A stretch of DNA of 54,181 nucleotides from RGDT01 sp964630925. GTDB lineage: Bacteria; Planctomycetota; Planctomycetia; Gemmatales; Gemmataceae. The translations under genes and the position numbers were made by a program. Below the pieces are notes generated by a model that saw nothing but the letters and a program-made list of their open reading frames with translations, ran no database searches and was not told the origin of the DNA. Below are positions 17,630 through 26,600 of the stretch, one piece after another (position 1 is the stretch's first letter; each line of letters opens with the position of its first letter). Where the stretch lies: NCBI GenBank assembly GCA_964630925.1, contig CAZVZK010000068.1, positions 1 to 54,181 of the forward strand. The letters are read 5' to 3'.

Positions 17630-19351
17630 ATGTTCACGGACTCCGTTCGCCGGCGGCTCTCTCCTCTCCTGGCCGCGATCCTGACCGTGGCTCTCGGGGC
17701 CGCGGCGTCCGCCCACGGCGCGACCTACTTCGTCAGCCACTCAGGCGGGAACGACGAGTGGGACGGGAAGGCGGAGAAGAACAGCGGCAAGAGCGGGCCC
17801 TGGAAGACCCTGGCGCGGGCGTCGAAGGAGACCTACGCGCCGGGGGACAGGATCCTGTTGAAGCGAGGCGACACCTGGGACGAGGGGCTCCGCCCGCGCG
17901 GCAGCGGGACGGCGAAGGATCCGATCCTGATCGGTTCATTCGGCGATGGGAAACGCAGGCCGCTCATCGACCGCAAGGACGACAAGAAGGACCTGATGGG
18001 GATCCACCTGGCCGACCAGGAAGGGTTCAAGATCGTCGGGATCGAGTTCGCCAAGTGCATGACGGGGATCTACGCGGAGTACTCCGCCGGCTCCCCGACG
18101 AGGAGGCACGTCTGGATCGAGGATTGCCTCTTCCGCGATTCGCTGCTGTACCAGAAGTACCACACCTACCCCGCGCGGAAGATCGGGCTGGGCATTTGCT
18201 TCTTCTCGTGGGAGAAGAAGAACAAGATCGTCCTCGCCGACGTCACGATCAAGAATTGCGTCTTCAACAGGCTCGCCTCCGGCATCTGGACCAACAGCCC
18301 CGACAACTTCAACAAGGCCGCAGGCAACATCCACAACTTCGGCAACTTCACCATCGAGGACTGCCTGTTCGAGGAGGGCTACCAGTGGCAGCTCGGGATG
18401 CGCGGCGTGGATGGCGGGGCCGTGCGGAGGTGCGTGACCCACGACATCGGTCGCGGCTTCCGGGCCTTCAACGGGGTCGCGGGGGCGATGTTCGCCCGCT
18501 GCAAGAACTGGGCCTTCGAGGACAGCGAATGGGGCTTCATCGACATCGGGCTGGGCAGCGGCGACGGGCAGGCGTTCGATTTCGAGTCCAACTGCGACCA
18601 CATGGTCATGCGGCGCTGCCTCTTCCACGACACGGACGGCCCCTGCTTCCTGCTCTGCTGCTACGCCTCCGGCCCCGAGCCGCACAAGGACATCGTCATG
18701 GAGGATTGCGTCCTGAACGGGAAGTCCAAGCGCCCGATCCGGCCGAGGGTGAAGGCCGCGATCCTCAACACGACCGACTGGAACGAATCGACGTGGAAGA
18801 AATGCCGGTTCTACCTGTCCAAGGGTGAAGTTCTGATGAAGGTGATGGACCCGGAGAAGGAGAAACGGACATCGTTTTCCGATTGCCTCGTCAAGCACTT
18901 GCACGAGGCGTGCGGTACCGAGAACCTCGCGTTGAAGGCCAGGATCACCGCCTCCACGGAGGAGGCCGGAAGGGAGGCGGCCAAGGCCAACGACGGCAAG
19001 GCCGATAGCAGTTGGCAGGCGGCCAAGGCCGATGGCCAGTGGATCCAGCTCGACTTCGGCAAGCCGACGCCCATCAACGAGTTCAAGATCAAGGAGGACG
19101 CCGGCTCGTCGATCATCCGGTACGTGATCGAATGCTGGGACGACAAGTCGTCACGCTGGGTCGGGTGCTTCAACGGCCGAACGATCGGCCCGGACTTCAT
19201 GGCCCCCATCGTGGCCCGAACGGCCTCCAGGGCCCGGCTCAGGGTCATCCGGATGGCCAAGGGTAATCCCGCGATCGCGGAATTCGAGGCCTATCACGAC
19301 ACCACGCCGAGCAAGGACAAGGAGAACACGAAGTTCCCGGCCAGGAAGTGA
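17630..19351 (+). CDS. secreted parallel beta-helix protein with C-terminal discoidin domain
   Basis: 573-residue exported protein. Signal peptide ~1-30 (ends SAHGA). Residues ~31-430: right-handed parallel beta-helix of the pectate-lyase-like superfamily, opening TYFVSHSGGNDEWDGKAE and GPWKTLARA and showing repeated rungs such as IEDCLFRDS and IKNCVFNRLASGIW. Residues ~430-573: an F5/8 type C (discoidin) carbohydrate-binding domain (NLALKARITAS, SSWQAAKADGQWIQLDFGK, IAEFEAYHD). A polysaccharide lyase or glycoside hydrolase role is plausible; no catalytic residue can be fixed from sequence alone. The start is the ATG at 17630, 10 nt after AGGGAG at 17614-17619. Confidence 0.82.
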   Translation: MFTDSVRRRLSPLLAAILTVALGAAASAHGATYFVSHSGGNDEWDGKAEKNSGKSGPWKTLARASKETYAPGDRILLKRGDTWDEGLRPRGSGTAKDPILIGSFGDGKRRPLIDRKDDKKDLMGIHLADQEGFKIVGIEFAKCMTGIYAEYSAGSPTRRHVWIEDCLFRDSLLYQKYHTYPARKIGLGICFFSWEKKNKIVLADVTIKNCVFNRLASGIWTNSPDNFNKAAGNIHNFGNFTIEDCLFEEGYQWQLGMRGVDGGAVRRCVTHDIGRGFRAFNGVAGAMFARCKNWAFEDSEWGFIDIGLGSGDGQAFDFESNCDHMVMRRCLFHDTDGPCFLLCCYASGPEPHKDIVMEDCVLNGKSKRPIRPRVKAAILNTTDWNESTWKKCRFYLSKGEVLMKVMDPEKEKRTSFSDCLVKHLHEACGTENLALKARITASTEEAGREAAKANDGKADSSWQAAKADGQWIQLDFGKPTPINEFKIKEDAGSSIIRYVIECWDDKSSRWVGCFNGRTIGPDFMAPIVARTASRARLRVIRMAKGNPAIAEFEAYHDTTPSKDKENTKFPARK

Positions 19352-19411
19352 ACTTATTACCCTGCCTTCCATCGTCCGACCAACCACCCGCTTTTCCCCC
19401 CAGGGAAACTC

Positions 19412-20758
19412 ATGCCCACCGTCACGCGCCGCGACCTGCTCCGTATCGGCACGCTCGGGGTGCTGGGTCTGCCACACCTGCTCCAGGCCGAGGCACGCGC
19501 CGCCGTGTCGGGCCGGCCCCGTGTCCGCTCCGTGATCCTGATCCAGCACTACGGGGCGCCCAGCCACATCGACCTGTGGGACCCGAAGCCGGACGCCCCC
19601 GACGGCATCCGAGGCGAGTTCGGCACCATCGCCACCAGCCTGCCCGGCTACCGCGTCACGGAGATCATGCCGCGCCTGGCGAGGTGGTGCCACAAGCTCG
19701 CCTTCATCCGCTCGATGACGCACAAGACGGCCAACCACAACCCGGGGACGTACCAGGCCATCACCGGCCACACGCCCGAGCGCGACGTGGTCCAGGTCGG
19801 GGCGACATCTGGCGACTGGCCCGCCTACGGTTCGGTGATGGCCCGGTTCCACGGCGGCGACAGCGCCGTGCCGCCGTTCGTCCAGGTGCCGCACGTCGCC
19901 TTCGACCAGGTCTACAAGTGCCCCGGCCAGTGGGGCGGCTGGCTCGGCAAGAAGCACGATCCGTTCATTGGCGTCGGCGACCCCAGCCGCCCTGGATACC
20001 GCTTCGAGCTCTCCCTTCCCGCGGGGATGACACACGAGCGCATGGAGGACCGCCGGTCCCTGCTCCGCTCCGTCGAGAAGCAGGGGCGCGGCCTGGACGC
20101 CGCAGCCTCTGGCGGGATGGGCGTCTACCAGGAACGGGCCTTCTCGATCCTCACCTCGTCCGCGACACGGCGGGCCTTCGACCTGTCCGCCGAGCCGACG
20201 CGCGTGCGAGACCGCTACGGCCGCAACAAGGTGGGGCAGTCGTACCTGCTGTCGCGCCGGCTCGTCGAGTCGGGCGTCCGCTTCGTCACCTGCTTCAACG
20301 GCTCGAACCCCGGCGACGGCTGGGACACGCACGACAACAACTTCAACCGCCTCAAGAAGGACCTGATGCCGCCCGACGATCAGGCGTTCTCGGCCCTGCT
20401 GGAGGACCTGGAGGCGCGCGGCATGCTCGACACGACGCTCGTCATCTGGGCCGGCGAGTTCGGGCGCAAGCCGGAGATCGCCAAGGCCGGCCCGACCTTC
20501 GTGGGCAAGGCGGGCCGCGACCACTGGCCGGCCTGCTACACGACGGTCCTGGCGGGCGGCGGAGTGAAGCAGGGATTCCTGTACGGGGCCTCCGACGGCA
20601 GCGCCCGCTACCCCAGGGAGAAGCCGACGACGCCGGCAGACTTCGCCGCGACGCTCTACCAGGCGATGGGGATCGACCCCGGCATCGAGGTGGCGGACCA
20701 GCTCGGCCGGCCGATCAAGCTCACGCAGGGGAAGCCGGTGACCGAGCTGTTCGCCTGA
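19412..20758 (+). CDS. DUF1501 protein with Tat-type leader
   Basis: 448-residue protein of the DUF1501 family, a sulfatase-like (alkaline phosphatase fold) group that is very abundant in planctomycetes. The leader TRRDLLRIGTLGVLGLPHLL has the twin-arginine layout, so the folded protein is probably exported by Tat. Family blocks: SVILIQHYGAPSHIDLWDPK, MTHKTANHNPGTYQAITGH, FNGSNPGDGWDTHDNNFN, LVIWAGEFGRKP and GRDHWPACYTTVLAGGG. In other loci DUF1501 genes sit beside DUF1549/DUF1553 cytochromes; here the neighbours are a beta-helix protein and a CotH protein. The function is not known. The start is the ATG at 19412, after AGGGAA. Confidence 0.9.
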   Translation: MPTVTRRDLLRIGTLGVLGLPHLLQAEARAAVSGRPRVRSVILIQHYGAPSHIDLWDPKPDAPDGIRGEFGTIATSLPGYRVTEIMPRLARWCHKLAFIRSMTHKTANHNPGTYQAITGHTPERDVVQVGATSGDWPAYGSVMARFHGGDSAVPPFVQVPHVAFDQVYKCPGQWGGWLGKKHDPFIGVGDPSRPGYRFELSLPAGMTHERMEDRRSLLRSVEKQGRGLDAAASGGMGVYQERAFSILTSSATRRAFDLSAEPTRVRDRYGRNKVGQSYLLSRRLVESGVRFVTCFNGSNPGDGWDTHDNNFNRLKKDLMPPDDQAFSALLEDLEARGMLDTTLVIWAGEFGRKPEIAKAGPTFVGKAGRDHWPACYTTVLAGGGVKQGFLYGASDGSARYPREKPTTPADFAATLYQAMGIDPGIEVADQLGRPIKLTQGKPVTELFA

Positions 20759-20785
20759 GGGCTGCCGAACGAAGGAGAGTCCCCC

Positions 20786-21949
20786 ATGCCGCTTCGATCG
20801 CACACGGCCTGCCGCATCGCGTTGTTTTGGGCCGTCGCCCATCTCGCCGCATCCCCCGTGTCCGCCCAGAAAGCGGCCAAGGAGAGCGAGGCGTTCTTCG
20901 CGGGCAAGAAGATCCCCCATCTCGACATCGAGATCGCGGCGAAGCCGCTCAGCCTGCTGCGCCTGGAGCCGCGCACCTACGTCAAGGCCACGATCACGGT
21001 CGGCGACACCGTCTACCCGGATGTCGGCATCCATCTGAGGGGCGGCCTCGGCAGCTTCCGCCCGCTCCACGACAAGCCCGGCCTCACGCTCAACATGAAC
21101 AAGTTCGGCGAGGACAAGCTCTACCACGGCATGGACAAATGGCACCTCTGCAACTCTGTACAGGATCCCGGCTTCCTCAGCGAACTCGTTTGCGGCGAGA
21201 TGATGCGCGCGGCCGGCGTCCCCGCCTCGCGCATCCACCACGCCGTCGTCACGCTCAACGGCCGGAAGCTCGGGATGTACTACCTGAAGGAGGGCTACGA
21301 CAAGCACTTCCTGAAGCGGAACTTCACGACCTCGGACGGCAACCTCTACGACGGCGGCTTCCTCACCGACATCGACCAGCCGATCCAGATCTTGAGGGAG
21401 AAGAACGATGTCAAGGACCGGGCCGACCTCAAGGCGCTGGCCGCCGCCGCCCGCGAGCCGGACCTGAAGAAGCGCTTCGCCAGGCTGGAGAAGCTGCTGG
21501 ACATGGACGTCTTCATCAGCGGTTTCGTCGTACAGGCCATCCTCGGAGACTGGGACGGCTACGTGTTCAACCGCAACAACTACCGCGTGTATCACGACCC
21601 CAATCGCGACAAGATCGTCTTCATCCCGTCCGGCATGGACCAGGAGTTCGGCAACGCCGAGAGGGGGCCGCTCATCCCCCCCATGAAGGGACTCGTCGCC
21701 CGAGCCGTCCTCGAGACGCCCGAGGGCCGGGCGCGGTACCTCAAGCGCATGGCCGAGGTCAACAAGACGGTCATGGTGGCGGAGAGATGGAACAAGCGGC
21801 TCGACGAGCTCCAGGAACGCCTCCAGCCCGAGATCGCGAAGCTCGATGCCAGGGCGGGGGCCGACTTCCCGAACCAGGTGAAGCGGATCCGCGAGTTCTT
21901 CCGTATCCGCCCCGGAAGCATCGAACGGCAGCTCAAGGCGGCGAAGTGA
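20786..21949 (+). CDS. secreted CotH-family protein
   Basis: 387-residue exported protein with a signal peptide (~1-27). It matches the CotH fold, an atypical secreted protein kinase family first known from spore coats: DIEIAAKPLSLLRLEPRTYV, VGIHLRGGLGSF, KPGLTLNMNKF, HLCNSVQDPGFLSELVCGEM, GMYYLKEGYDKHFLKRNF and FIPSGMDQEFGN. The last block carries the candidate metal-binding aspartate and the earlier KPGL/NMNK segment the ATP-side residues. A GAAGGAGAG ribosome site precedes the ATG, 27 bp after the DUF1501 stop, so the two genes are probably cotranscribed. Kinase activity outside the cell is inference from the family. Confidence 0.83.
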   Translation: MPLRSHTACRIALFWAVAHLAASPVSAQKAAKESEAFFAGKKIPHLDIEIAAKPLSLLRLEPRTYVKATITVGDTVYPDVGIHLRGGLGSFRPLHDKPGLTLNMNKFGEDKLYHGMDKWHLCNSVQDPGFLSELVCGEMMRAAGVPASRIHHAVVTLNGRKLGMYYLKEGYDKHFLKRNFTTSDGNLYDGGFLTDIDQPIQILREKNDVKDRADLKALAAAAREPDLKKRFARLEKLLDMDVFISGFVVQAILGDWDGYVFNRNNYRVYHDPNRDKIVFIPSGMDQEFGNAERGPLIPPMKGLVARAVLETPEGRARYLKRMAEVNKTVMVAERWNKRLDELQERLQPEIAKLDARAGADFPNQVKRIREFFRIRPGSIERQLKAAK

Positions 21950-22207
21950 AACCGATTGGCGAGGGTTCTTGGCGCTGGCTCCGCAGCGGTCGCGGCCACC
22001 TACACGGGCGAGGAGGCGTCGGCGAGAAGCGGCAGCCGAGCCTCGCTCGACTGAACAAGGCCGTCCCCAAGACGAAGGTTCCGCATCTTGGCGGTGGATG
22101 ACATCCGATTCGACAGGCTGCCGGAGATGGTATCAGAAACCGCTAACAGGCCGGCCCGTCTTTGTTGATATCGTCTCGTCTGAAACTCAAACCCGAGGTT
22201 CCTCCAC

Positions 22208-23272
22208 ATGGCCGTCTCCCGCTGTACCCAGTGTCAGGCAGTGCTCCTGGAAGAAGAGGCCGCCGCCGCTGCGTGCCCGGCGTGTGGCGGCGTGTTCGCG
22301 CGTCCGGCCGAAGGCGAAGTCGCGCCGCCCGCCATTGAGGCGATCCCGCCGCGCCGCCGGCCCTGGGGACTGATGGCCGCTGTCTCGGTGCTGGCGGCGC
22401 TGGTCGTCGTGCTGTGGCTCATGAGGCCCGCCGTCCCGCCGGCCCCTGTCCCGCCGGAAGAAACCGACGCTTACCGCTCCTTGCTGGCGGAGAAGGAGAA
22501 AGAGGAAACGGCCGCGCGGGCGGCACTCCTCAAGTTGGCGGGGGATCTGGCGGCGGCGCGGGAGGCGACCCGGCGCGTCGCGGCGCTGGAGAAGAAACTG
22601 GCCGCGCAGGAGGCCGATGCCGCCAAGCTGCACGCCGACACCGCCAGGCAGCATGCGGCGTTGGAGGAGAAGTTGGGGGCGGCCCTGGCCAGGGCCACGG
22701 CGGCGGAAAAGGCGATGGAAGAGGCTCGCGCCAGGGCCGCCGTCGTGCCGGGAGACCGCCTCGACGATCCGGCGGGCACGCACGTCGTCGAGGCGATCAA
22801 CAACGGCGACAAGGTGAAGCTCACGGGCCGCATCGGCACGCTGAGGGTCAAGGGGATCAACGATGGCGTCCTCGACGCGCAGGCACTGACGGCCCGGACG
22901 ATCATCTTCGAAGGCGCGGTGAACGGCAAGTCGGAGGCGAAACTCCACGCGCCGGGCGGGACGGTGACGCTGGCGGGCATCAACGCCGAGGCCAAGGTGG
23001 AGATCGACGCGCCGGGCGGCACGGTGCGGACCGGCGGCGACCTCAACGGCGAGTCGCGGCTGAAGGTGCTGGCGCGGGAGATGCGAATCGACGGGTCGGT
23101 CCAGGGCAGCGCCGGCGTGACGCTGACCATCGGCGACAAGGGGGCCATCTCGTTCGAGCTGTTGCAGGGATCGGCGCAGGTGCGGTGGAGGAAGGAGAAG
23201 AAGACCGACAGCGACCCGCGTCTGGACGAAGGGGAGGTGCGCAGCGGGGCGAGCTTCGGCAAGCAGGACTGA
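22208..23272 (+). CDS. zinc-ribbon / single-TM / coiled-coil / beta-repeat membrane protein
   Basis: 354-residue protein. The N-terminus is a four-cysteine zinc ribbon (Cys6, Cys9, Cys23, Cys26). A transmembrane segment follows at ~51-71 (GLMAAVSVLAALVVVLWLM), then a charged Ala-rich coiled coil at ~80-180. The C-terminal ~150 residues form repetitive short strands (LTGRIGTLRVKGINDGVLDA, VNGKSEAKLHAPGGTVTLAG, EIDAPGGTVRTGGDLNG), reminiscent of bactofilin- or DUF4097-like beta solenoids. The cytoplasmic ribbon and outward beta domain suggest a structural or scaffolding role; no enzyme motif is seen. I do not recognise this exact architecture. The 258-bp stretch upstream (21950-22207) shows no gene. 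Confidence 0.75.
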   Translation: MAVSRCTQCQAVLLEEEAAAAACPACGGVFARPAEGEVAPPAIEAIPPRRRPWGLMAAVSVLAALVVVLWLMRPAVPPAPVPPEETDAYRSLLAEKEKEETAARAALLKLAGDLAAAREATRRVAALEKKLAAQEADAAKLHADTARQHAALEEKLGAALARATAAEKAMEEARARAAVVPGDRLDDPAGTHVVEAINNGDKVKLTGRIGTLRVKGINDGVLDAQALTARTIIFEGAVNGKSEAKLHAPGGTVTLAGINAEAKVEIDAPGGTVRTGGDLNGESRLKVLAREMRIDGSVQGSAGVTLTIGDKGAISFELLQGSAQVRWRKEKKTDSDPRLDEGEVRSGASFGKQD

Positions 23273-23400
23273 TGGGACCCCCTGACTCAGGAGTCGCGGA
23301 ACCATTCCGAATTCCGCCCCGTCGAAGCGTGTCGTTGTCGTGCACTGCCGGTGCTTCATCCCGGCATTGGCGGCAGCCGATGCCCCCTCCAGCCGCGACA

Positions 23401-23604
23401 GTGACCGCACGCCCCTTCCCTGTGGAGTCTGCCGATCTGGAGAGCTGGCGAAAGGCCACGGGACAGGAAACGCGCGACCGAAAATCCACCGTGGGGAAAG
23501 TCGCCGCCGACTCCATCACCCTGCCCGATGACTATCGCTTGCGTGATCCCCGCAAGCTAAACGGGTTTGCAGTGTTCGGACACCTTCGCGCCGGCAAGCG
23601 TTGA
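23401..23604 (+). pseudogene. possible remnant of a beta-helix protein C-terminus
   Basis: A frame ending at the TGA at 23602-23604 reads LESWRKATGQET, then DYRLRDPRKLNGF. Secreted right-handed beta-helix proteins often end with the layout W-x-(x)-x-TGQD ... ADPxFVDPxxxDYRL ... GF, and this matches it in order and spacing. No upstream coding part or start is evident in the 393-bp gap 23273-23665. I read it as a decayed gene tail; the match is short and confidence is low. The rest of the gap shows nothing recognisable. Confidence 0.3.
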
Positions 23605-23665
23605 CGCCCGAGACAGGACGAGAAGGGATCGTGGCTTCACGAAGGGAAACCGAGGAAGGACAACC

Positions 23666-26600
23666 ATGAGTCAGAGCAGATTTCTCGCAGCGACCTTTTT
23701 CTTCCTCGTGGGATGGTTCGCCTCGTCGGGAGTGGCTCACGCCTCGATCCCCCTCGGCACGGGGAACGGTAGCCTCCTTGGGGGCGACCTGACCGACCCG
23801 GAGGACGCCGTCAAGGAGAAGGAGGGGGTGAATTACGGCCAGGACAAGCCCGAGGCCGACCTCATGCCGCTCGGCGGCAACTGGCTGCGCATGAAATGCG
23901 CGCCCGCCTCGCCGCCCGGCACCGCGCCGCACCAGCGGCACCCCTACCAGAGCTGGCAGGGGGCACCGGCCTGCGCCATCTTCCTCAACAACCCCGAGAA
24001 GCGGAAGTGGTACGTCGGCTTCAGGGACGGCGGCAAGGGCGGGCCGACCAAGGACGCGCCGTACTACTGCGCCGTCGAGTTCAAGGACGCCTTCGTCCTG
24101 ACCCACTTCACCATCACCACGGCCCCCGACATGCCGGGCCGCGACCCCCTGGTCTGGGCGATCCAGGGGTCGAACACCGGCAGGGAGGACGACTGGGCGG
24201 ACATCTACCGCTGCGACGCGAAAGGCCGCGACGGCAGCCCGTTCCGCGAGAAGCCCCGTTCCGAGACGACCCTCCTCACCGCGTTCACGTCGGCGGACAT
24301 GGCCAAGGTGGTGACGCCGGCGGACCTGAAGAAGCTCCAGGCGAGGATCAAGGGCAAGGAGATCGGGAAGGCCGACTTCGCCTTGCCGAAGAAGGCGTAC
24401 CCGTGGTTCCGGGTCGCCATCTACTCGTGCTTCAACCCCAACGGCAACGACATCGCCGACGTCCGCTTCCCCCCTGGTTTCGCGCTGGGGCAGTTGGAGC
24501 TGTTCGGCGTCAAGGGCGTGCGCGAGAAGCCGGTGAAGCCGAAGGCGCGGCCCTTCGATCCGCCGTTCATCCTCGCCGCCTGGAGCGGCCCGGCCGCCAC
24601 CGCCGCGCGCTACAAGGAGTACGCGGAGTGCGGATTCAACCTCGTCCTCGGCACGGACCTCAAGAGGCCCGCGGGTGATGCCGAGCTGGCGAAGGCGGCG
24701 GGCCTGAAGGCCATTGTCGCGGACAGGCGGCTGTTCGCCTTCAAGCCCGGCCACCCCGAGTTCGAGAAGAACGTCCAGGCCGTCGCCGCCCGCTACAAGG
24801 ACGATCCGGCCGTGGCCGGCCTGTACCTGATGGACGAGCCGGGCACGGAACGCTTTGAGGAGCTCAAGCAGTTCAACGACCAGATCGAGAAGATCGCTCC
24901 CCGGCTGGTGCCCTTCGTCAACCTGATGCCCACCTACTCGCCGCCCCAGGCCCTCGGCACGGGCAGCTACGAGGATTACGTCCGCCGCTATATCCGGGCG
25001 GTCAACCCCCCGTTCGTCTGCTGGAGCCACTTCCCCCTGCTCGACAACGGCACGGCGCGGCCCGACTACTTCGAGAACCTGGAGATCGTGTCGAGGATCT
25101 GCCACGAGAGGAATCTGCCGTTCGTGCCGGTCGTCTGCTCGGTGCCGCACGGCATGCACCGCGCCCCGGACGAGGCCGACCTGCGCTGGCAGGCCTACAC
25201 CTCGCTGGCCTACGGCGCGCGGGGCATCATCCACTTCACCTACACCACGCCCGCCAACGACGGCTGGGAGTACCACGACGCGATCCTCGACGCGAAGGGC
25301 GAGCGGACGGTGAAGTACGCCTACGCCCGGCGCCTGAACAGGAAGCTCGCGGCGCTGGGGCCCTTGCTGGCGAAGCTGGAAGGCGTCCGCGTCGCCCACG
25401 CCGACCCGGTGCCGCGAGGCGGAGCGGGGTTCGACCGGAACTTCCCCGTGGCCAGCGCCAGGGGCGGCACCATGCTCGTCGGCTGGCTGCAGGATGCCGA
25501 AGGCAAGGACTACCTCTTCGTGGTGAACCGCCACTTCGCCCCCTCCCGGCCGTGGATCAGCGGATGGAAAGCCAGCGGCCCCTATCAGGCCGATGGCAAG
25601 ACGGCCGGCCAGCTCCTCGATCTCCCCTTCGCCCTCGAGTCGGGCAAGGACGCAGCCTGGAAGGCGGTGGCCGCTCCTGGGGATGCCGCGTCGAAAGGGA
25701 TGATCGACCTGGCGGCACTCGCCGGCGAGAAGCGGGATTCGGTGGTGTACCTGCAAGCCCGCGTGAAGTCCGCGTTGAAGCAGGAGGCGCTGCTGTCACT
25801 GGGGTCGTCCGGCGGCATCAGGGCCTGGCTGAACGGCAAGCTGGTGCATTCGGGCAACGTCCCCAGGCCGCACGCGCCGGACCAGGACCGGGTGAAGGTG
25901 TCGCTGGTTGAAGGCTGGAACACCGTGCTGCTGAAGGCCGCCCACGGGGCGGGGGCGTCCCGCGTTTCCGCCCGGTTCATCAAGCCGCCCGCCTTCCCGA
26001 AACCCAAGAACAAGCCCGAGAAGCTCTCCCCCGTGGAAGGCCTGGAGCACGAGGAGGAGAAGCCGGAGGATTCCGGCACCAGGGAATTCACGCTCGTGCT
26101 CCAGGGGAAGGCCAGCCACGTCGCGGAGATCTCCCAGGAGACGGGGGAGCCGGCGCAGGCCTCCTTCGATCTCGAGAAGCGGACGTTGACCGTCAAGCTG
26201 CTGGCCGGCGAGGGGAAGCTGTTCAAGCTGAGCGAGAAGGGGATCACGTTCAGCCCGCCGGCCGAGATCCACGGCGGGAAGGAGCTTCGGTTCAGCAACA
26301 TCGCCTTCGTGCCGGAGAAGCCCGGGGCCAGAGCCGCCGGCAAGCTCTACTGGCGTCGCAAGGGCGAGACGAAATTCGCTGGCTTGCCCCTGGAGCCGGC
26401 CGCCAGGGAGCGATTCAAGGTCACCTTGCCCGCCGCCGTGACCAAGGGGCTGTTCGAGTACTACATCGAGATGCAGGAGGAGGGGCAGAAGCCCGTGCGC
26501 GAGCCGGCCCAGGGCGAGAAGGCACCCCTGCTGGCGACGCCCGACCTCACGCCCCCGACGGCGGTGCCGGAGCTGGCGACGACCACCGCCAGGAGCTACC

